Assembly (NCBI GenBank): GCA_910585615.1
Contig: CAJUFO010000083.1
Location: 1 to 18,887 of the forward strand
Reading direction: 5' to 3'
DNA: 18,887 nt
Source of the DNA: an uncultured Acetatifactor sp.
GTDB lineage: Bacteria > Bacillota > Clostridia > Lachnospirales > Lachnospiraceae
This document shows positions 14,796 through 18,887 of the stretch, one piece after another (the stretch's first letter is position 1; each line of letters starts with the position of its first letter). The notes under the pieces were generated by a model. It ran no database searches. It was not told the origin of the DNA and saw nothing but the letters and a program-made list of their open reading frames with translations. The translations under genes and the position numbers were made by a program.

Positions 14796-15488
14796 ATGGA
14801 TATAATGGAGATTATCCTTTTGGTTGCGGGAGGGGCCATCTTTGTGCTGAGCTTCTTTCTCCCGGACAGGAAGGGGGCATCCGCTGACGCTCTGTCGGGG
14901 GAGGATGTCAGGTCGATGATAGATCGGGAGATGGCGGCAGTAAGGCAGTCTCTGGACGGGACGGTGGATGAATCGGTATCCATTGCCATGGAGAAGACCG
15001 AGCGCTCCCTGGAACGGCTTTCCAATGAAAAAATCATGGCGGTCAGCGAGTATTCCGATACTGTGCTGGCGGAAATCCACAAAACTCATGAAGAGGTCAT
15101 GTTCCTGTACGATATGCTCAACAATAAGCATACCAGCCTGAAGAATACAGTGGCGGAGGTGAACCGCGCCGTGAGGGAAGCGGAGGAGGCCACGCTGGCC
15201 CTGAAGCAGCTGGCAGAGGCGGCGGAGACGGAGGCCGCCCAGATTTCGGAGGCTTCCGGGGACATGGAGCCTGAGAAAGCGGTGCCGGAGGCTGTGGAAG
15301 AGCCGACGGACGGACAGGATACCGACTCAGGGTCGGAGGGTGCTGCGGAGGAAGGCGGATACGGCAGCGATAAGGAGAAAATCAGGGCGCTTTACCGGCA
15401 GGGAAGGTCTGTGGCGGATATTGCCAGAGAACTCGGGCTGGGTGTAGGCGAAGTGAAGCTGGTCATTGATTTATTCCAGAAGCGATAG
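14796..15488 (+). CDS. SwrB/YlxL-like membrane coiled-coil protein (DUF6115 type)
   Basis: In B. subtilis SwrB (YlxL) sits between sigD and rpsB and promotes basal-body maturation and activation of export. This 230-aa product has the same plan. There is one N-terminal membrane helix (residues about 4-23, MEIILLVAGGAIFVLSFFL), a charged helical region likely to be coiled coil (about 40-140), an acidic Glu/Ala/Gly linker (about 145-190), and a C-terminal helix-turn-helix-like module. That module spans residues 195-228 and includes LYRQGRSVADIARELGLGVG; the position and character match the C-terminus of SwrB-type proteins. The linker makes it longer than the B. subtilis protein. The ribosome binding site is weak (ACGGA, 5 nt). 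Assignment rests on synteny and architecture, not on strong sequence identity. Confidence 0.65.
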   Translation: MDIMEIILLVAGGAIFVLSFFLPDRKGASADALSGEDVRSMIDREMAAVRQSLDGTVDESVSIAMEKTERSLERLSNEKIMAVSEYSDTVLAEIHKTHEEVMFLYDMLNNKHTSLKNTVAEVNRAVREAEEATLALKQLAEAAETEAAQISEASGDMEPEKAVPEAVEEPTDGQDTDSGSEGAAEEGGYGSDKEKIRALYRQGRSVADIARELGLGVGEVKLVIDLFQKR

Positions 15489-15502
15489 AGGCGGAGATAT
15501 AA

Positions 15503-16168
15503 GTGAAACTGAGATATCAAATGCGGGGGTTGGGAATCGGAATCATCGTCACTGCTCTGATGATGGGGATGGTGAAGGGACAGAAGATTCCCCTGAGCGA
15601 TGCGGAGATAAAAGTCAGGGCATTGGAGCTCGGGATGGTGGACAGCGATTCCATGAAGCTTTCGGATATATCCGATATGACGGAACCGTCGGAGGGGCAG
15701 CAGGAGCCTGGTCAGGATGGCGGAGACGAGGGAGGGGGCAGCGCTGTGCCCGGGGAAGAGGGCGGTCCCGGCTCCGATGGCGGTTTGAATCCGGACGGAG
15801 AGGCGGGCTCCGGCTCCGACGACGGTACGGCTCCTGACGGGGAGACGGATTCCGGCTCCGGCGACGATATGAATCCTGAAGGAGAGGCGCAGGACGGTGT
15901 GTCAGAGGATGGCTCCGCATCCGGCAGTGAAGAGCCGGGCGGCCAGACGGCGGAGGGAGACATGGTCACAGTCGTCATCGAGGAAGGGGTCACCTCCTAC
16001 AGCGTCTGTGAGCTCCTGGAGGAGCTGGGGCTGGTGGAGGATGCGGACAGCCTGGATCATTACATCTGTTCGAACAATTATTCCCGGAGCATACAGGAGG
16101 GCACCTATGAGATCCCCATGGGCACTGACTATGAGGAAATCGTCAGGATTATCATGGGAAACAGATGA
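15503..16168 (+). CDS. Membrane-anchored protein with MltG-N-terminal-like domain
   Basis: Residues 9-26 form a membrane helix near the N-terminus, followed by a short segment LSDAEIKVRALELGMVDSDS. Residues about 60-150 are an acidic Gly/Ser/Asp/Pro/Glu linker with three 14-residue repeats (88-129). The last 65 residues, VVIEEGVTSYSVCELLEELG through GTYEIPMGTDYEEIVRII, resemble the LysM-like N-terminal part of MltG (YceG), the endolytic murein transglycosylase. The catalytic domain, with its essential Glu, is absent, so murein cleavage is not expected. Binding to the cell wall or to another protein is more likely. The start is GTG at 15503, 6 nt after GGCGGAG and 14 nt after the previous stop. 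Automatic annotation might call this MltG, which would overstate it. Confidence 0.75.
   Translation: MKLRYQMRGLGIGIIVTALMMGMVKGQKIPLSDAEIKVRALELGMVDSDSMKLSDISDMTEPSEGQQEPGQDGGDEGGGSAVPGEEGGPGSDGGLNPDGEAGSGSDDGTAPDGETDSGSGDDMNPEGEAQDGVSEDGSASGSEEPGGQTAEGDMVTVVIEEGVTSYSVCELLEELGLVEDADSLDHYICSNNYSRSIQEGTYEIPMGTDYEEIVRIIMGNR
15764..15889 (+). repeat. Three 42-bp in-frame repeats (acidic Gly/Ser/Asp linker)
   Basis: Units at 15764-15805, 15806-15847 and 15848-15889 each encode 14 residues on the pattern (G/D)(P/S)GS(D/G)(D/G)(G/D)xxPxGE(A/T). They are diverged at the DNA level but stay in phase. They lengthen the stalk between the membrane helix and the C-terminal domain. Confidence 0.75.
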
Positions 16169-16199
16169 AAAATTGGATGAGAAATTTTGTCAATACCTC

Positions 16200-16228
16200 T
16201 TGCGTGGCGGGAGGTATTGTGTTATAAT
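16200..16228 (+). promoter_or_regulatory. Sigma-A promoter for rpsB-tsf
   Basis: TTGCGT (16200-16205), a 17-nt spacer, and a perfect TATAAT (16223-16228). It lies 32 nt after the preceding gene and predicts transcription from about 16235. This would uncouple the essential translation genes from the flagellar operon. Confidence 0.8.
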
Positions 16229-16234
16229 GCAGAA

Positions 16235-16405
16235 TGTTGGAGAGCGCGCAGCCGCGCTGTTCGACAGCTGCCAGAGGGCAAAAAACACGCAGGTCCATTC
16301 GGCAATGGTGCCTCTAAAAGGGGTAGTTGGCGGAGTCTGCCGGGTCTAGACGCGGATTCGACAGGAAGGCCATGCGGAAGAAAACAACCAAACGGAGGTA
16401 AGAAC
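16235..16405 (+). ncRNA. Structured 5' leader of rpsB (candidate cis-regulatory RNA)
   Basis: The leader of about 170 nt has several possible stems. AGCGCG-CAGC-CGCGCT (16243-16258) competes with GCTGT-TCG-ACAGC (16256-16268). CCATT-CGGC-AATGG (16295-16308) is flanked by AGG/CCT (16291-16293 with 16311-16313). AGAGG (16273-16277) can instead pair with CCTCT (16311-16315). Overlapping alternatives suit autogenous control by S2, as known for rpsB in some bacteria. I cannot match this to a named RNA family. The rpsB ribosome binding site GGAGG is at 16394-16398. Confidence 0.45.
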
Positions 16406-17173
16406 ATGAGCGTTATTTCTATGAAACAGCTGCTTGAAGCAGGTGTCCATTTCGGACATCAGACCAGAAGATGGAACCCGAAGATGGCTCCCTACATCTT
16501 CACGGAGCGGAACGGCATCCACATTATCGACCTGCAGAAGTCTGTGGGGAAGGTGGACGAGGCCTACAGGGCCGTCTCCGAAATCGCCGCACAGGGCGGC
16601 ACTATCCTGTTCGTGGGCACCAAAAAGCAGGCCCAGGATGCTGTGAAGGTCGAGGCGGAGCGCTGCGGCATGTACTATGTGAATGAGAGATGGCTGGGTG
16701 GCATGCTGACCAACTTCAAGACCATCCAGTCCCGCATCGGAAGGCTCCACGCCATCGAGAAGATGTCCGAGGACGGCACCTTTGACGTGCTTCCCAAGAA
16801 GGAAGTCATCAAGCTGAGGAAGGAATGGGAGAAGCTGGAGAAGAACCTTGGCGGCATCCGGAACATGACCAGAGTGCCTGATGCCATCTTTGTGGTAGAC
16901 CCCAAGAAAGAGAGAATCTGTGTGCAGGAGGCCCGGACGCTTGGCATCACCCTGATTGGCATCGGCGATACCAACTGCGATCCCGAGGAGCTGGACTACA
17001 TCATTCCCGGAAACGATGATGCCATCAGGGCAGTGAAGCTGATTGTCTCCAAGATGGCGGACGCTGTCATCGAGGCCAACCAGGGCGAAGCTGTCTATAC
17101 TGAGGAAGCGGTAGCGGCACAGGCCGGAGAAGCCCAGGATATCGAGGAAGTGGCTGCGCAGGAAGAGGCGTAA
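16406..17173 (+). CDS. rpsB: 30S ribosomal protein S2
   Basis: S2 is a core protein of the small ribosomal subunit. The 255-aa product has the family landmarks: LLEAGVHFGHQTRRWNPKM at the N-terminus, GIHIIDLQKS, FVGTKKQAQ, WLGGMLTNFKTI, PDAIFVVDPKKE, and the PGNDDAIRAVKLI motif. About 25 Glu/Ala-rich residues form the C-terminal tail. The ATG at 16406 follows ACGGAGG by 7 nt and gives the family's conserved N-terminus. An in-frame start at 16187 would read through the promoter and leader and is not credible. It has its own sigma-A promoter and a structured leader. The pairing with tsf downstream is near-universal in bacteria, and its position after a sigD-swrB block matches B. subtilis. Confidence 0.98.
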   Translation: MSVISMKQLLEAGVHFGHQTRRWNPKMAPYIFTERNGIHIIDLQKSVGKVDEAYRAVSEIAAQGGTILFVGTKKQAQDAVKVEAERCGMYYVNERWLGGMLTNFKTIQSRIGRLHAIEKMSEDGTFDVLPKKEVIKLRKEWEKLEKNLGGIRNMTRVPDAIFVVDPKKERICVQEARTLGITLIGIGDTNCDPEELDYIIPGNDDAIRAVKLIVSKMADAVIEANQGEAVYTEEAVAAQAGEAQDIEEVAAQEEA

Positions 17174-17266
17174 GCTATAGGGACGGGACGACAGGCGCTG
17201 CGTGCGCGACATAAGGAAATGTCTGTTTCCGACAGTTCTTAAAACGAAGATAGGAGGATGATATAA
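17174..17266 (+). other. rpsB-tsf spacer with small hairpins
   Basis: The 93-nt gap can form GCGC-TGCGT-GCGC (17195-17207), and GGAAA-TGTCTG-TTTCC (17215-17230) competing with CTGT-TTCCG-ACAG (17223-17236). No U-run follows, so it is not a terminator. It may adjust the S2:EF-Ts ratio or mark an RNA-processing site. Confidence 0.35.
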
Positions 17267-18205
17267 ATGGCAGAGATTACAGCGGCAATGGTCAAGGAAT
17301 TGCGCGAGCAGACCGGAGCCGGCATGATGGATTGCAAGAAGGCTCTGAACGAGACCAATGGAAATATGGAGGAGGCCGTGGAGGTTCTGAGGAAGAGCGG
17401 ACAGGCCAAGGCTGTGAAGAAGGAGAGCAGGATTGCTGCGGAGGGCATCTGCCGCATCGCCACCAAGGGCGACAAGGTAGCGGCGGTGGTAGAGGTGAAT
17501 TCCGAGACAGATTTCGTGGCGAAGAACGAGACCTTCCAGCAGTTCGTGGAGGCAGTGGCGAAGCAGGCCGTGGAGACCGGCGCTGCGGACATTGATGCGT
17601 TCCTGGAAGAGGCATGGATCGAGGACGGCTCCAAGAAGGTGAAGGAAGCGCTGGTGGACAAGATCGCCGTCATCGGCGAGAAGCTCAGCATCAGGAGATT
17701 CGAGAAGGTGGAGGCAGCGGAAGGCTGCGTGGCTACCTATGTACATGGCGGCGGGCGCATAGGTGTCATCGTCGAGGCCAAGACGGATGTGGTGAACGAT
17801 GCCGTGAAGGAGGCCCTGACGAACCTTGCCATGCAGGTGGCTGCCCTGAACCCCAAGTACGTGGCTACCTCGGATGTGTCCGAGGAGTACAAGGCCCATG
17901 AGAAGGAAATTCTTGCAGCGCAGATTGCACAGGATCCCAAGATGGCCGGAAAGCCTGAGAAAGTCATCGAGGGGGCTGTCATGGGCCGCCTGAACAAGGA
18001 GCTGAAGGAAGTATGCCTGCTGGAGCAGGTATATGTCAAGGCTGAGGACGGCAAGCAGACCGTGGCGCAGTATGTGGCACATGTGGCCAAGGAGAACAGC
18101 GCGAACCTGAGCATCGCAAGATTCGTCCGCTTCGAGACCGGCGAGGGCATCGAGAAGAAGCAGGAGGATTTTGCTGCTGAGGTGGCTGCGCAGATGGGCA
18201 TGTAA
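17267..18205 (+). CDS. tsf: Translation elongation factor EF-Ts
   Basis: EF-Ts is the guanine-nucleotide exchange factor that recycles EF-Tu. The 312-aa product shows the N-terminal UBA-like domain with VKELREQTGAGMMDCKKAL, the core motif NSETDFVAKNETF (about residues 79-91), YVHGGGRIGVIVE, and later VAALNPKYV and QPF-like equivalents in the C-terminal subdomain (LLEQVYVKAEDGKQTVAQYV). The length fits clostridial EF-Ts. The ATG at 17267 has AGGAGG about 10 nt upstream. It ends the operon; a strong terminator follows 37 nt after the stop. No pyrH or frr follows, unlike in many Firmicutes, because accessory-looking DNA begins there. Confidence 0.98.
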   Translation: MAEITAAMVKELREQTGAGMMDCKKALNETNGNMEEAVEVLRKSGQAKAVKKESRIAAEGICRIATKGDKVAAVVEVNSETDFVAKNETFQQFVEAVAKQAVETGAADIDAFLEEAWIEDGSKKVKEALVDKIAVIGEKLSIRRFEKVEAAEGCVATYVHGGGRIGVIVEAKTDVVNDAVKEALTNLAMQVAALNPKYVATSDVSEEYKAHEKEILAAQIAQDPKMAGKPEKVIEGAVMGRLNKELKEVCLLEQVYVKAEDGKQTVAQYVAHVAKENSANLSIARFVRFETGEGIEKKQEDFAAEVAAQMGM

Positions 18206-18242
18206 GAGAAGTTTTCAAATCAGCACAGCGTAAAAAAATATG

Positions 18243-18306
18243 AGGCCCTGAAAGCCTTGTAATCACACATCTTTAAGTGGTTGCGGAGGATTTCAGGGCC
18301 TTTTTT
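18243..18306 (+). terminator. Rho-independent terminator after tsf
   Basis: AGGCCCTGAAA (18243-18253) pairs perfectly with TTTCAGGGCCT (18291-18301), and the run TTTTTT (18301-18306) follows. The loop is long (37 nt) and may contain a further CCTT/GAGG pairing. An A-run just before the stem (18232-18238) means it could also act on transcripts arriving from the other side. Confidence 0.9.
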
Positions 18307-18334
18307 GTGTTCTGAAAAGGGGAAGCGGAAATGC

Positions 18335-18359
18335 CGTCTTTTACCGTCTGGAATCGTCT
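18335..18359. repeat. Three CGTCT direct repeats with exact 10-bp period
   Basis: CGTCT occurs at 18335-18339, 18345-18349 and 18355-18359, so all three lie on one face of the helix. They sit between the tsf terminator and the TGAGTA palindromes. They could be protein contact sites for the downstream gene or for an element end; function is inferred from spacing only. Confidence 0.45.
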
Positions 18360-18373
18360 AAAATCACTTCAAA

Positions 18374-18440
18374 TTGAGTATTACTCAAGGGCGATGTTGA
18401 GTAAAATGAGTATTCACAATCTTCGGCGAAGTTTACTCAA
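18374..18440. promoter_or_regulatory. TGAGTA palindrome array (candidate operator or element end)
   Basis: TTGAGTATTACTCAA (18374-18388) is a perfect 7-1-7 palindrome. TTGAGTAAA (18397-18405) and TTTACTCAA (18432-18440) form a perfect 9-bp inverted repeat enclosing CTTC-GGC-GAAG (18421-18431). Another TGAGTA lies at 18407-18412. Five half-sites fall within 67 bp. The array is 67 nt upstream of the next gene start. No convincing sigma-A promoter is visible in this stretch. Either a repressor operator or a recombinase-binding end would fit. Confidence 0.55.
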
Positions 18441-18506
18441 TTATAGCAGTTCCTTAAAACTCCCGGTCTTACTTCATTTAAAAATTCAATATAAGGAGGC
18501 TGCATT

Positions 18507-18887
18507 ATGGACAGCACAGCGTTAAGAGCAGAGAAGCTGAAAGTGAATGGCTCTTCTCTGGTGCCGCATGAGACGGAGCAAAGACGAATCGGTACTGAGA
18601 ATAGAGGCATGATTTTTAAGAACGGTGAACATGAATGTTTTTATTATGAGATGTTAAAACATATGAAGTTCCAGGATTGCTATCATAGAGCGTTGGTTTA
18701 TGTGCTCGGAATATCTGGAGATACAAGGAGAAACTTCAAACGGATTTACGATGTTGAAAGCGGATGTGTACGAACCGAGTGCCTGCAGGAAGGCTGGCAG
18801 ACCAGTGGGAGCAGGAGAATAATTCGGATGGCATTTAATGAAACAGATATAAATCCCCCAGCAGAGCTGGGGAGACTAGCAGACGCA
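18507..18887 (+). CDS. Partial gene, DUF6075-like protein (5' 127 codons)
   Basis: The reading frame is open from the ATG at 18507, 6 nt after AAGGAGGC, to the window edge, so the 3' end is missing. The 127 visible residues have a polar N-terminus (1-35), then FKNGEHECFYYEMLKHMKFQ, DCYHRALVYVLGISGDTR, YDVESGCVRTECLQEGWQTS and RIIRMAFN. This pattern reminds me of small Lachnospiraceae proteins of the DUF6075 type, often met in accessory DNA; the family name is from memory and unverified. No function is known to me. Codon use differs from the operon: AGA, CGA, ATA and TTA are frequent where the operon prefers CGC, ATC and CTG. This fits acquisition by transfer. A 7-bp GC stem lies near the window end (18856-18872), within coding sequence. 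Confidence 0.65.
   Translation, partial: MDSTALRAEKLKVNGSSLVPHETEQRRIGTENRGMIFKNGEHECFYYEMLKHMKFQDCYHRALVYVLGISGDTRRNFKRIYDVESGCVRTECLQEGWQTSGSRRIIRMAFNETDINPPAELGRLADA

Noticed and set aside
16331..16380. GGATTCGACAGG in the rpsB leader resembles the 5' region of tmRNA (ssrA)
   Set aside because: Only about 12 nt match. The rpsB start follows within 60 nt, leaving no room for the tag-peptide reading frame or the 3' tRNA-like half.
16346..18082. Long open reading frame of 578 codons on the - strand across rpsB and tsf
   Set aside because: It is antisense to two unmistakable essential genes, has His/Leu/Gly-rich low-complexity composition typical of a shadow frame, and crosses the rpsB-tsf spacer.
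18331..18525. 64-codon + strand reading frame after the tsf terminator
   Set aside because: It has no convincing ribosome binding site, runs through the palindrome array, and overlaps the start of the better-supported gene at 18507. Its product shows no motif.
18856..18872. CCCCAGC-AGA-GCTGGGG hairpin near the window end as a terminator or attachment site
   Set aside because: It lies within an open reading frame and no U-run follows. Without downstream sequence it cannot be told from coding sequence.

Overview
The window looks like a chromosomal segment of a motile, low-G+C-lineage Clostridia member, most likely Lachnospiraceae. This rests on gene order and on protein character: FliY with an N-terminal CheY-binding-type peptide, CheC/CheD, a sigma-28 gene inside the cluster, and rpsB-tsf at its end. 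All genes are on the + strand. The core operon is moderately GC-rich, with strong AGGAGG-type ribosome binding sites and many stop/start overlaps. The species cannot be named from this sequence.

Layout. 1-10281: the distal part of a fla/che operon, fliY-cheY-fliO-fliP-fliQ-fliR-flhB-flhA-flhF-flhG, then a PilZ flagellar-brake-type gene. 10281-12754: cheC, cheD, an unrecognised 90-aa membrane protein, and fliA (sigma-28/sigD), the last preceded by its own sigma-A-like promoter. 12776-16168: fapA (DUF342), an unrecognised 102-aa hydrophilic protein, a SwrB/YlxL-like membrane coiled-coil protein, and a membrane-anchored protein with an acidic repeat linker and an MltG-N-terminal-like domain. 16169-18205: a strong sigma-A promoter, a structured leader, rpsB and tsf, closed by a strong terminator at 18243-18306. 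18307-18887: a sharp change to AT-rich, accessory-looking DNA. It has an array of TGAGTA half-sites and the 5' part of a gene resembling small DUF6075-type proteins; that gene runs off the window.

How the genes work together. FliOPQR, FlhB and FlhA form the flagellar type III export gate. FlhF and FlhG set flagellar position and number. FliY is the switch component that also removes phosphate from CheY-P. CheC and CheD tune adaptation, and the PilZ protein probably couples c-di-GMP to motility. Sigma-28 then drives late genes. The order closely follows the Bacillus subtilis fla/che operon (fliY ... flhG-cheBAW-cheCD-sigD-swrB-rpsB-tsf). Two differences stand out: cheB, cheA and cheW are missing from their usual place before cheC, and several small lineage-specific genes are inserted.

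Most of the window is conserved and well understood. The least explained parts are the 90-aa and 102-aa proteins, the non-catalytic MltG-like protein, a family of 16-nt intercistronic repeats, hairpins before cheC and in the rpsB leader, and the palindrome array beyond the tsf terminator. I see no CRISPR array, tRNA, rRNA, insertion sequence or defence system.
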